This document shows positions 1-5,821 of a stretch of DNA of 6,575 nucleotides, in pieces. The notes under the pieces were generated by a model that did no database searches, was not told where the DNA came from, and was given only the letters and a program-made list of their open reading frames with translations. Source of the stretch: Armatimonadota bacterium (GTDB taxonomy: Bacteria > Sysuimicrobiota > Sysuimicrobiia > Sysuimicrobiales > JACQTN01); NCBI GenBank assembly GCA_016210785.1, contig JACQTN010000101.1, positions 1-6,575 of the forward strand, given 5' to 3'. The position numbers were made by a program, and so were the translations under genes. The stretch's first letter is position 1. The number at the start of each line of letters is the position of its first letter.

Positions 1-14
1 ACATCAGCCGCTGA
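1..14 (+). CDS. Possible 3' end of an off-window gene
   Basis: One forward frame reads Ile-Ser-Arg and then TGA at 12-14. A terminator-like hairpin starts about 34 nt later, which suits the end of a gene entering from the left. Only three residues are visible, so neither the frame nor the product can be established. Confidence 0.2.
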
Positions 15-47
15 GGCGCTCGCTGCGTCTCGAAGACGCTTCCACCT

Positions 48-84
48 GGAAAGGCCCCACCCCTCGGGCGGGGCTTTTCCCTTT
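48..84 (+). terminator. Rho-independent-type terminator hairpin
   Basis: The arms at 48-61 (GGAAAGGCCCCACC) and 67-80 (GGCGGGGCTTTTCC) pair over 14 positions, with one G-U wobble and one A/C mismatch, around the 5-nt loop CCTCG. The right arm contains TTTT, and CTTTC follows it. The hairpin lies between an apparent stop codon at 12-14 and the glycosidase gene, so it probably ends an upstream transcript. The A-rich left arm could also let it work on the other strand. Confidence 0.65.
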
Positions 85-220
85 CAGGAGACCGCCGGTC
101 TGTGAGCGGTCCGGCGGGTGGCGCCGGAGGGGGTTGGGGGCCGCGCCGCGGGGGCATCGCAGCGGGCATTCCCGATGAGGAAGGTTGACCGCCGGCGCCG
201 AATTGCTCGGACGAACGACC
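85..220 (+). other. Leader region before the glycosidase operon
   Basis: This 136-nt GC-rich stretch lies between the hairpin and the first ATG of the glycosidase. I see no clear -35/-10 pair and no small gene. A purine-rich GAGGAAGG lies at 177-184, but it directly abuts a TTG at 185 and is 36 nt from the ATG at 221, so it is badly placed for either start. Confidence 0.4.
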
Positions 221-1402
221 ATGGGACAGATGCCGCACGCTCCAGACATCGAGACGATCCGCCGGGCCTACCGGATCGCCGTGCGCGATCTGCGGGCCTG
301 CTACAACCCCGACGGCATCGTGGCGGGGCGGCTGCACTTCAACGCCTACTGGTCGCGGGACGGTTTCTGGGCGCTGTTCGGCGCCCTCGCCCTGGGGGAC
401 TACGACCAGGCCCGGACCCACCTCAACACCTTCATCCGCTTCCAGTTGCCATCGGGCCAGCTGCCGGTGCGGGTCGAGTTCGTCGGCCACACCTTCGGTA
501 AGTACCACACGCGGCTCTCGCGGCCAAAGGCGCTGTACCGGGCCGGCAGTATCTTCGTGAATCCCCTCGATCCTGCCGCGCTCTTCATCATCGCCGCGGC
601 CGAGTACGTCCGGTACTGCCGGGACGCCGACTTCTGCCACGTCTTCGAGCCCCACATGCACCGCGCCGTCCGGTGGCTCATGCAGCAGGACCGCGACGGG
701 GACGGCCTCATCGAGAACCGGTACCTGGCCGACTGGATGGACTCCATCTTGAAGAAGGACAAGCTCTTCAGCCTCAACGTCATCTACTGCGAAGGCCTGC
801 GGGCGTGCGAGCGCATCATGCGGGAGCACGGTCAGCCCGCGGCGGCCGATGCTTTCCGGGACGCAGCGGAGCGGACGCGCGCGCGCCTGCACCAGGTGTT
901 CTGGAACGGCGACTACTTCACCGACTGGATCCGGGGTGACCGGCGCGGCGGATTTTGCGCCGACGGCAACGTGCTGGCGATCCTCTTCGGCGTGGCGACC
1001 GAGGAGCAGTCGCGGCGGATCCTGCGGTTCGTCGCCGATCGCGGGCTGGACGCACAGACCCCGCTGCGCACCTGCCATCCGGTGTACCCGGCCTGGCAGG
1101 TCTTCCCATTCTACTTCCTGGCGGGCATCCCCGATTACCACCGCACGCTGATCTGGCCCTGGCTGGGCACGCTCCACGCGGTAAACAAGCACCGAGTGGG
1201 CGATGGCGCCGGCGCCCTGGCCGACCTGGCGCGCATCGGCGAGTGGTACCTGCGCGAGAACGCGGTGGGCGAGGTCTACGATCATCAGGGCCGCCCGGTG
1301 GCCCGGCGCTTCTACCACGCCGAAGTGCCGTTTGCCTGGAACGCGGGCCTGTACGTGTACGCCGTGCACGCCGTGGGCCTGAGCGGGGAGGCGGTGGCGT
1401 GA
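221..1402 (+). CDS. Six-hairpin (alpha/alpha)6 glycosidase-like protein
   Basis: A 393-residue soluble protein without a signal peptide, related to the glycogen-debranching C-domain/GH63/GH100 group of (alpha/alpha)6-barrel glycosidases. Visible motifs are YWSRDGFWALFG (about residues 43-54), DRDGDGLIENR followed by DWMDS (171-175), LIWPWLGTLH (310-319), and the C-terminal AEVPFAWNAGLY (367-378). By analogy with GH63 and debranching enzymes, an Asp in DWMDS and Glu368 are candidate acid and base residues. The single-domain length is close to that of small GH63-type glycosidases such as glucosylglycerate or mannosylglycerate hydrolases, but the substrate cannot be read from the sequence. The frame also opens at TTG 185. 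ATG 221 was chosen because the purine-rich stretch abuts the TTG, although no strong ribosome binding site precedes 221. The stop overlaps the next gene as GTGA, so this is the first gene of a coupled operon. Confidence 0.8.
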   Translation: MGQMPHAPDIETIRRAYRIAVRDLRACYNPDGIVAGRLHFNAYWSRDGFWALFGALALGDYDQARTHLNTFIRFQLPSGQLPVRVEFVGHTFGKYHTRLSRPKALYRAGSIFVNPLDPAALFIIAAAEYVRYCRDADFCHVFEPHMHRAVRWLMQQDRDGDGLIENRYLADWMDSILKKDKLFSLNVIYCEGLRACERIMREHGQPAAADAFRDAAERTRARLHQVFWNGDYFTDWIRGDRRGGFCADGNVLAILFGVATEEQSRRILRFVADRGLDAQTPLRTCHPVYPAWQVFPFYFLAGIPDYHRTLIWPWLGTLHAVNKHRVGDGAGALADLARIGEWYLRENAVGEVYDHQGRPVARRFYHAEVPFAWNAGLYVYAVHAVGLSGEAVA

Positions 1403-2175
1403 GCGCACCGCCGTTCTGGACCGAAGACGGCCGCCCGGTTCCCGCGGTGACCGCGGATGAGATGCGGGCCGTGGACCGCATCGCCGTGGAGGAGTTCGGC
1501 CTGGGTATATTGCAGATGATGGAAAACGCCGGGCGGGTGCTGGCGGAGCATGTGATGGCCGTGCTGGGCCCCGCGAGCGGTGAGGTGACAGTGCTGGCGG
1601 GACCGGGAGGCAACGGGGGAGGCGGCCTCTGCTGCGCACGCCACCTCCACAACCGCGGCCTGCCCGTTTCCGTGGTCCTGGACCGGCAGGCCTCGGCGCT
1701 GGGAGACGCCGCGCGCGCCCAGTTGCGGATCCTGCGGGCGGCCGGCCTGGGGCCGATCGAGCCTTCCGGCACCCGCGAGGTGGTTCTTCGCTCGCGGGTC
1801 GTGGTGGACGCCCTGATCGGCTACAGCCTGCGCGGCGCGCCGCGGGGCGCCACCGCCGACTTGATCGACCTGTGTCGTCGGGAGGGCTCCCTCGTGGTCT
1901 CGCTGGATGTGCCCTCCGGGCTCGACGCCAGCACGGGCCAGGTGCCCGGGCCCGTGGTCCACGCCGCCCGCACCGTGACGCTCGCCCTCCCGAAAATCGG
2001 GCTGGCGGGCATTCCGGGGGAGATCTACCTGGCGGACATTGGGATACCTCCACAGGTCTTCCACCGCCTGGGGATTTTCTTCCCGCCCCCCTTCCGCTCG
2101 TCCGCCTGGGTACGCCTGGTCACCAATGGTCCGGGTGCGCAGCGCCCCTCCCGGCATGGTGGCGGCGCGCCGTGA
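1399..2175 (+). CDS. nnrE: NAD(P)H-hydrate epimerase (YjeF N-domain, stand-alone)
   Basis: A 258-residue YjeF_N Rossmann-like protein. The family interconverts R and S epimers of hydrated NAD(P)H so that the partner dehydratase can repair both. Visible features are the N-terminal helix with EMRAVDRIAVEEFG (21-34) and MENAGR (41-46), the nucleotide loop GPGGNGGGGL (68-77), VDALIGYSLRG (136-146) with the likely K+ ligand Asp137, SLDVPSGLDASTG (168-180), and TLALPKIGL (194-202). The usual GNNGGDG loop reads GGNGGGG here: Asn72 is kept, but the first Asn and the Asp are Gly. The ADP/ATP-dependent dehydratase domain is absent, so a partner must be encoded elsewhere. The GTG start overlaps the upstream stop by 4 nt and has GGGGAGG at 1385-1391, 7 nt away. 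The last 30 or so residues form a Pro/Arg-rich tail of unclear role. Activity is likely but not certain given the loop changes. Confidence 0.85.
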   Translation: MSAPPFWTEDGRPVPAVTADEMRAVDRIAVEEFGLGILQMMENAGRVLAEHVMAVLGPASGEVTVLAGPGGNGGGGLCCARHLHNRGLPVSVVLDRQASALGDAARAQLRILRAAGLGPIEPSGTREVVLRSRVVVDALIGYSLRGAPRGATADLIDLCRREGSLVVSLDVPSGLDASTGQVPGPVVHAARTVTLALPKIGLAGIPGEIYLADIGIPPQVFHRLGIFFPPPFRSSAWVRLVTNGPGAQRPSRHGGGAP

Positions 2176-3035
2176 GCCGCATGCGCGCCAGGGAGTTGTC
2201 GATTCTCCTGAGGCGGTTCGCCGATCATGCCCTGGGGCGCGATCGCACGCTCGTCCTGAACAGGGACGCGCCCGCCAGCGCTCCCGCCGGCCCCGATGTT
2301 GCCGGGCACCTGAAGGCGCTCGTCGGGGCGGTGGCGGCGGAGGCGTCCGACCCGGCGAGCGGGCGGCTGGATTACGGCCGCGCGCGGGGCAACCCCGCCT
2401 ATGCGCGGTATCGCCAGCGCGCCGGCACGCTGCACGCGTTTGATCCCGGCACGCTGGCCGGTCGCGACGCACGCCTGGCTTTCTGGATCAACCTGTACAA
2501 CGCGCTGGTCATCGACGCCGTGATCCAGCTCGGCGTGCGAACGAGCGTGATGGAGGTGCCCGGGTTCTTCTGGCGAGTCGCCTATGGCGTCGGCGGCGTC
2601 GCGTATTCCCTGGACGACATCGAGCAGGGCGTCCTCCGCGGAAACGCAGACCACCCGATCCTGCGCCGGCCACTGCTCGGCCAGCACGATCCACGGCGCC
2701 GCCAGGTGATCGAGCCCCCGGACGCGCGGGTGCACTTCGCGCTCACGTGCGCCACCCGTTCGTGTCCGCCCGTGCGCGTCTACGATGCGCCGCACATCGA
2801 CCGGCAGCTGGACCTGGCCGCCTGGAACTTCATCAACGGCGGCGGGGTGGAGGTGGACCTGGACCGGCGCATCGTGCGCCTGTCCCAGATCTTCCGGTGG
2901 TATGCCCGGGATTTTGGATCGCCGCTGGAGTTTGTGGCGCGGTACCTGGCGGATGGTCCAGAGAAGTCACTGCTGCAGGAGAGCAGCGATCTGACGGCTG
3001 ACTACCTGCCGTACGATTGGCGGCTCAATGTGTAG
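2172..3035 (+). CDS. DUF547 family protein
   Basis: A 287-residue protein matching the DUF547 family, whose biochemical function is not established. Family landmarks in order are RLAFWINLYNALVIDAV (101-117), YSLDDIEQGVLRG (145-157), ARVHFALTCATRSCPP (185-200), IDRQLDLAAWNF (209-220), LSQIFRWYARDFG (237-249) and the C-terminal YLPYDWRLN (278-286). The Cys-containing TCATRSCPP segment and the WINLYNAL helix are the most conserved parts of the family. I see no signal peptide or membrane segment, so it is probably cytoplasmic. GTG at 2172 overlaps the epimerase stop as GTGA, with GGTGG at 2158-2162 as a weak ribosome binding site. ATG 2181 is the alternative start. The overlap points to coupled translation with the epimerase. 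The domain call is firm; the role is unknown. Confidence 0.85.
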   Translation: MSRMRARELSILLRRFADHALGRDRTLVLNRDAPASAPAGPDVAGHLKALVGAVAAEASDPASGRLDYGRARGNPAYARYRQRAGTLHAFDPGTLAGRDARLAFWINLYNALVIDAVIQLGVRTSVMEVPGFFWRVAYGVGGVAYSLDDIEQGVLRGNADHPILRRPLLGQHDPRRRQVIEPPDARVHFALTCATRSCPPVRVYDAPHIDRQLDLAAWNFINGGGVEVDLDRRIVRLSQIFRWYARDFGSPLEFVARYLADGPEKSLLQESSDLTADYLPYDWRLNV

Positions 3036-3058
3036 ACCGTTTGCGGCACGGCTGGCGA

Positions 3059-3086
3059 TTGAGCGGGTAGTGGGCCAGGTTACATT
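3059..3086 (+). promoter_or_regulatory. Candidate housekeeping promoter for the desulforedoxin-like gene
   Basis: TTGAGC (3059-3064) and TACATT (3081-3086) match 4 of 6 bases each of the -35 and -10 consensus, with a 16-nt spacer. They lie in the 135-nt gap between the DUF547 stop and the small gene's ATG. The gap itself suggests an independent promoter, but the match is modest. Confidence 0.3.
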
Positions 3087-3170
3087 CTGCCCGCCCCACC
3101 CCATGGTATGAAAAATATAGCTGGGTTCTGCATGGCACAACAAAACAGATGCCCCAGGGAGGGAAGAGAG

Positions 3171-3290
3171 ATGGCGCAGGAAACCTACGTGTGCGAGAAG
3201 TGCGGCCACACCATGACGGTGGAGGTCAAGCCGGGACAGAAGCAGGAGCCGCCGGCCTGCTGCGGCGTGCCCATGAAGAAGAAGAGCTGA
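3171..3290 (+). CDS. Desulforedoxin-like small Fe(Cys)4 / zinc-ribbon protein
   Basis: A 39-residue protein with CEKC near residues 8-11 and the doublet CC followed by GVPM near residues 31-36. The spacing C-x2-C, about 19 residues, then CC-G-x-P-M, is the pattern of desulforedoxin and the N-terminal domain of desulfoferrodoxin, which bind one iron in a Cys4 site. A zinc-binding version is the main alternative. The C-terminus is a short Lys run (MKKKS). ATG 3171 was chosen because AGGGAGGGAAGAG at 3156-3168 sits just upstream as a strong ribosome binding site. The frame extends to ATG 3108, but the extra 21 residues look non-coding. No superoxide reductase domain follows. In the family such centres take part in electron transfer or oxidative-stress defence; here that role is inferred only from the motif. 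Confidence 0.8.
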   Translation: MAQETYVCEKCGHTMTVEVKPGQKQEPPACCGVPMKKKS

Positions 3291-3323
3291 TCGAAGATCG
3301 GCTTCCAGCGAGTAGACGAGAGC

Positions 3324-3353
3324 GCCGGCCTGCCCGCATCTGGGCAGGCCGGC
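3324..3353. terminator. Hairpin terminator between convergent genes
   Basis: A perfect 12-bp stem, GCCGGCCTGCCC (3324-3335) and GGGCAGGCCGGC (3342-3353), with the 6-nt loop GCATCT. It lies 33 nt after the desulforedoxin-like stop and directly abuts the stop codon of the leftward membrane-protein gene, so it probably serves both. There is no T-run on either side, so it is not a textbook intrinsic terminator. Confidence 0.6.
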
Positions 3354-4181
3354 TCATGAGGCAAGGCGGCGCCGGTTGTCCCGCCCGGCCGCATCGCCGT
3401 TCAACCGGGGCTCTCCCGCACCCAGCATGCGGTCCTGATCCGCTCCCACGCCCGCAAACGCTCCGGCGGTGGCGCCCACCGCGGCGCCCAGCAGCCCGCC
3501 GAAGAGGGCGGCGGCCAGCGCGGGCGGGTGCGGCACCAGGATGGTGCTCGGATCGATGAAGGTGCCGGCCCACCACCCGCCGAGCACGCCGATCACTGCG
3601 CCCGAGACGATCCCCACGGCGGCACCCTGGTTGGCGCAAATCTGCATCTCGATCGCCCGGGGCCCCTGCACCTCGCCGGCCTCCGGGCGCGCGTAGTAGG
3701 CGCCGAGGACGATCCCGTACACCGCGTGGAGCAGCAGGTTGCCCAGAGCGGGAAGGGGACCCGCACCCAGCCCGAGGCCGAGCACGCCGCCTCCCATCAC
3801 GGGGAAGAAGACCAGAATCGAGACCGCCCACGGCACCATGGCAAAGCGCAGGCCGCGCTGCCACCCGGGTCCGGAGAGCGCGGGCGCCGCCAGCGTGACG
3901 TACAGCAACGCCCACACGAGCCCCATGCCCAGGTGCATGCCGACCGCCAGCAGGGGGAACGCGCCCACGGCGCCCACGATCCGGTTGTAGGTCAGCGCCC
4001 ACAGCCAGCGGGCAAGGAACCCGCCGTCGGGCCGCCCCAGCCAGGACGCCAGCGCGGAGGCGGCGCCGTAGGCGATCAGCAGGACGACCGTCATGGCGCT
4101 GGTGGCGATGAAGCCCGCCACGATGCCGCGCCGCAACCAGCCCCGCGCGAAGGTCGCTGCCCCGAATCCCTCAAGCGACAT
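3354..4181 (-). CDS. Multi-pass inner-membrane protein, Gly/Ala-rich
   Basis: A 275-residue protein with about six hydrophobic segments, near residues 18-40, 72-98, 112-128, 144-163, 183-208 and 220-245. The last two carry repeated Gly/Ala small-xxx-small spacing (VSGAVIGVLGG; FGGLLGAAVGATAGAFAG), a helix-packing feature. A hydrophilic, Arg-rich tail of about 28 residues ends the protein. The first 165 residues recall small bacterial membrane families such as DUF6789, but I cannot confirm that assignment and no catalytic motif is visible. ATG 4181 is preferred over ATG 4202 because AAGGAG (4193-4188 on this strand) lies 6 nt before it; an in-frame TGA lies two codons upstream of 4202. Two candidate promoters lie upstream, one housekeeping and one of the SigR type. 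The product is unknown. Confidence 0.8.
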   Translation of the reverse strand: MSLEGFGAATFARGWLRRGIVAGFIATSAMTVVLLIAYGAASALASWLGRPDGGFLARWLWALTYNRIVGAVGAFPLLAVGMHLGMGLVWALLYVTLAAPALSGPGWQRGLRFAMVPWAVSILVFFPVMGGGVLGLGLGAGPLPALGNLLLHAVYGIVLGAYYARPEAGEVQGPRAIEMQICANQGAAVGIVSGAVIGVLGGWWAGTFIDPSTILVPHPPALAAALFGGLLGAAVGATAGAFAGVGADQDRMLGAGEPRLNGDAAGRDNRRRLAS

Positions 4182-4216
4182 CGCATGCTCCTTCCGGCCC
4201 ATATACCGTCAAGTTT

Positions 4217-4245
4217 ATGATACGAGCAGAGTAAGGCTCTGTCAG
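4217..4245 (-). promoter_or_regulatory. Housekeeping sigma promoter for the membrane-protein gene
   Basis: On the reverse strand, CTGACA (4245-4240) and TATCAT (4222-4217) each match 5 of 6 consensus bases with the ideal 17-nt spacer. The predicted start near 4210 gives a leader of about 29 nt before the ATG at 4181, with the AAGGAG site correctly placed inside it. Confidence 0.6.
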
Positions 4246-4329
4246 TGAGCTCGCAGACACTTCCGATCGCCAGGCGCGCCACCGCCGGGTCAGGCTTCGT
4301 GTGTAGCACCACGAACTGCACCGCTCCTC

Positions 4330-4355
4330 AACGGAACAGGGCCGGTCCTTATTCC
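4330..4355 (-). promoter_or_regulatory. SigR-type ECF promoter (GGAAT-N18-GTT), leftward
   Basis: On the reverse strand GGAAT occupies 4355-4351 and GTT 4332-4330, with exactly 18 nt between them. This is the established promoter consensus of SigR-like ECF sigma factors. The predicted start near 4323 would give a leader of about 140 nt to the membrane-protein ATG at 4181 and would run through the housekeeping promoter. It faces away from the neighbouring ECF sigma gene. Confidence 0.5.
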
Positions 4356-4582
4356 CTGAGTCCCCGCCTCAGCGGCCTGAGCGCGGCGCCGAGCGTACGG
4401 CCCTGTAGCGCAGATGACTGATATCGGCGCGCGAGAAGGCTACAGTGCAGAAGGGTGCGGCCAATCGAGCCGGTCGCCTCGGCGGCGCGTGCGCCGGCCT
4501 GAAGAGGCGGGTCGCGACGGCAGGACGCCGGCAGACCGGGAACGGCGGGGTGCCGTCCCGCTCATGCGGGGGAGTGACGGCC
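4356..4582 (+). other. Region upstream of the ECF sigma gene
   Basis: About 230 nt without a convincing gene. It holds a small CTGAG/CTCAG inverted repeat (4356-4372) and a modest housekeeping-like promoter, CTGATA (4418-4423) with TACAGT (4441-4446) and a 17-nt spacer. No forward GGAAT-N18-GTT element is present, so sigma autoregulation of the usual kind is not visible here. Confidence 0.35.
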
Positions 4583-5215
4583 ATGGAGGGACAGGCGGCC
4601 CGGGCGCCGATGCAGCCCGGGCATTCCGGAGAGAAATCCGCGGCCCGGCCGGACCGGGAGCGATTCGAGGCGCTGGCCCGCGAGTACCTCGACGCCATCT
4701 ACGCGGGCGCGTTGCGGCTGACGCGCAACCGGAGCGACGCTGAGGATCTGATGCAGGAGACCTTCCTCAAGGCGTGGCGGTCCTTTCACACCTACCAGGA
4801 AGGGACGAACCCGCGTGCCTGGCTGTTTAGAATCCTCACCAACGCCTACATCGATCTCTACCGCAAGGAGAGCGCGGCGCCGGATATCGTGGAGCATGAG
4901 GAAGCCGGCGACTTCTACCTCTACAAGGCCATGCAGGAGAACGCCAGCCTGCACACCGCGGGTTCTCCGGAGGTCCTTCTGGAGCAGATGATGGACGCGG
5001 AAGTCCGGGCCGCGCTGGACAGCCTGCCCTCCCGATTGCGAGAGCCCGTCATCCTGTGCGACGTTGAGGGGTTCTCCTACAAAGAGATTGCGGAGATGCT
5101 GGGCGTGCCCATCGGAACGGTGATGTCTCGCCTGTACCGCGGACGTCACCATCTGCAGAAGCGCCTGTGGGAGTACGCGAAGGCGCGATATCATCTGCGA
5201 GAGACGGGGAGTTGA
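4583..5215 (+). CDS. ECF RNA polymerase sigma factor, SigR/SigH-like
   Basis: A 210-residue group-4 sigma factor that directs RNA polymerase to a small set of promoters. Region 2 spans about residues 28-95, with [17 protein letters not shown] (52-68) and [20 protein letters not shown] (76-95). An acidic linker ([14 protein letters not shown]) follows. Region 4 spans about 141-197, with [39 protein letters not shown] as the helix-turn-helix, and the ending LQKRLWEYA. The AYIDLYRK and FYLYKAM segments and the RLYRGR...LWEYA ending are typical of SigR/SigH-type (ECF12-like) factors, which usually answer to thiol-oxidative stress through zinc anti-sigma factors. ATG 4583 follows GGGGGAG (4568-4574) by 8 nt; GTG 4574 is a weaker alternative. 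The anti-sigma-like gene follows 3 nt after the stop. Family assignment is firm, subgroup moderate. Confidence 0.93.
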   Translation: MEGQAARAPMQPGHSGEKSAARPDRERFEALAREYLDAIYAGALRLTRNRSDAEDLMQETFLKAWRSFHTYQEGTNPRAWLFRILTNAYIDLYRKESAAPDIVEHEEAGDFYLYKAMQENASLHTAGSPEVLLEQMMDAEVRAALDSLPSRLREPVILCDVEGFSYKEIAEMLGVPIGTVMSRLYRGRHHLQKRLWEYAKARYHLRETGS

Positions 5216-5218
5216 TCG

Positions 5219-5395
5219 ATGGAATGCGAACAGGTCATCGCGCGCCTGTGGGCCTATCTCGATGGCGAGCTGGATGAGGCCACGGCCAGCACCAGCCTGC
5301 TGTTGAGGTACACGTACCTGGACTGGGACCGGCGCGGCCTGGGCAAAGAGGAGATCTGGACCCTGGTGCGCGCGCAGATCTTCTATTCCTGGTAG
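5219..5395 (+). CDS. Truncated anti-sigma-like protein lacking the zinc site
   Basis: A 58-residue protein. Residues 1-23 (MECEQVIARLWAYLDGELDE and on) match the N-terminus of zinc-binding anti-sigma (ZAS) factors of the RsrA type, which normally have C-x-E...LW.YLDGEL and then HxxxCxxC. Here the following residues read ASTSLLLRYTYLDWDRRG, then an Ile/Trp-rich helix, and TAG after FYSW. Cys3 is the only cysteine and there is no His, so the zinc site is gone. No frame nearby restores HxxxCxxC, so this is not a simple frameshift. GGGGAG (5206-5211) precedes the ATG by 7 nt, and the gene lies 3 nt after the sigma stop, the usual coupled arrangement. It may be a degenerate remnant with a new tail or a short anti-sigma that works without zinc. 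The second half is not recognised. Confidence 0.7.
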   Translation: MECEQVIARLWAYLDGELDEATASTSLLLRYTYLDWDRRGLGKEEIWTLVRAQIFYSW

Positions 5396-5496
5396 ACGAG
5401 GTGCGCTGTCGGGCCGGGCGGGTCGCACGGTGGTGCGCGGTCCTGGGGGTCGTGGCGCGTCGGGTGTGCGCGGCGAGGAGCGGGTGGCAAGACACG

Positions 5497-5525
5497 GGGC
5501 CGGGCAGGCGTCGCCTGCCCGGCCC
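5497..5525. terminator. Strong GC hairpin between convergent genes
   Basis: A perfect 13-bp stem, GGGCCGGGCAGGC (5497-5509) and GCCTGCCCGGCCC (5513-5525), with a 3-nt loop. It lies about 100 nt after the anti-sigma-like stop and 18 nt from the stop of the leftward secreted-peptide gene, so it is placed to end both transcripts. No T-run follows on either strand. The rest of 5396-5542 holds no recognisable gene. Confidence 0.6.
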
Positions 5526-5542
5526 TGCGGATTCTGGTGCCT

Positions 5543-5779
5543 CTACCGCGAGAGGTTGTGCGAGTCGTCGGCGTGATTCCTGGTCGTGTCGGCCTGGGCG
5601 ACCGACCTCACCGGCGCCGCGCCGCTGCTGGCGGAAGCGGTACCGGATGGTGCGCTGCTGACCATGATGCTCTGGTCGTGTGCAGGAGCGTCAAAGTCAC
5701 CGGCACCGGCAAACGCACTCCCTGTGCCCGCAAGGGCCAGGACCACGGCGAAGAGGAGACTGGCGACAGCATACCGCAT
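5543..5779 (-). CDS. Small secreted peptide, possible ECF regulon member
   Basis: A 78-residue precursor with a clear Sec signal: MRY, then a hydrophobic core ASLLFAVVLALAG, then SAFA with predicted cleavage after Ala24. The mature part of about 54 residues has no cysteine, is rich in Ser, Ala and Asp, has three His (34, 69, 73), and ends THR-like with RNHADDSHNLSR. It looks disordered, and I recognise no family. ATG 5779 was chosen because GGGGAGGG on the reverse strand precedes it by about 7 nt and the signal peptide begins there; the frame stays open much further upstream but the added sequence is low-complexity. An exact GGAAT-N18-GTT promoter element lies about 43 nt upstream of the start. 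A small envelope-stress effector, a metal-binding peptide or a signal sensed by the ECF system are all possible. Confidence 0.7.
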   Translation of the reverse strand: MRYAVASLLFAVVLALAGTGSAFAGAGDFDAPAHDQSIMVSSAPSGTASASSGAAPVRSVAQADTTRNHADDSHNLSR

Positions 5780-5821
5780 GATCTTTCCCTCCCCTGACAT
5801 TTTTGAGTTTCGTCCGGTTCC

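Noticed and set aside
918..2472. Long reverse-strand open frames opposite the glycosidase, epimerase and DUF547 genes
   Set aside because: Their products are Arg/Pro/Gly-rich with no family pattern and overlap well-supported genes. They are typical antisense shadows of GC-rich coding DNA.
3108..3170. N-terminal extension of the desulforedoxin-like protein from ATG 3108
   Set aside because: The strong ribosome binding site lies just before ATG 3171, and family members start close to the first CxxC.
3528..4220. Forward open frame opposite the membrane-protein gene
   Set aside because: Its His/Pro/Gln/Arg-rich product has no recognisable domain and no ribosome binding site, while the opposite strand encodes a clear multi-pass membrane protein with a promoter.
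4091..4321. Reverse open frame starting at GTG 4321, about 2 nt from the predicted ECF transcription start
   Set aside because: A leaderless small gene was considered, but it runs out of frame through the promoter, ribosome binding site and start of the membrane-protein gene, and its second half is low-complexity Arg/Ser/Ala.
5221..5246. GGAAT at the start of the anti-sigma-like gene as another ECF promoter
   Set aside because: No GTT follows 18 nt later; it is coding sequence for Met-Glu-Cys.
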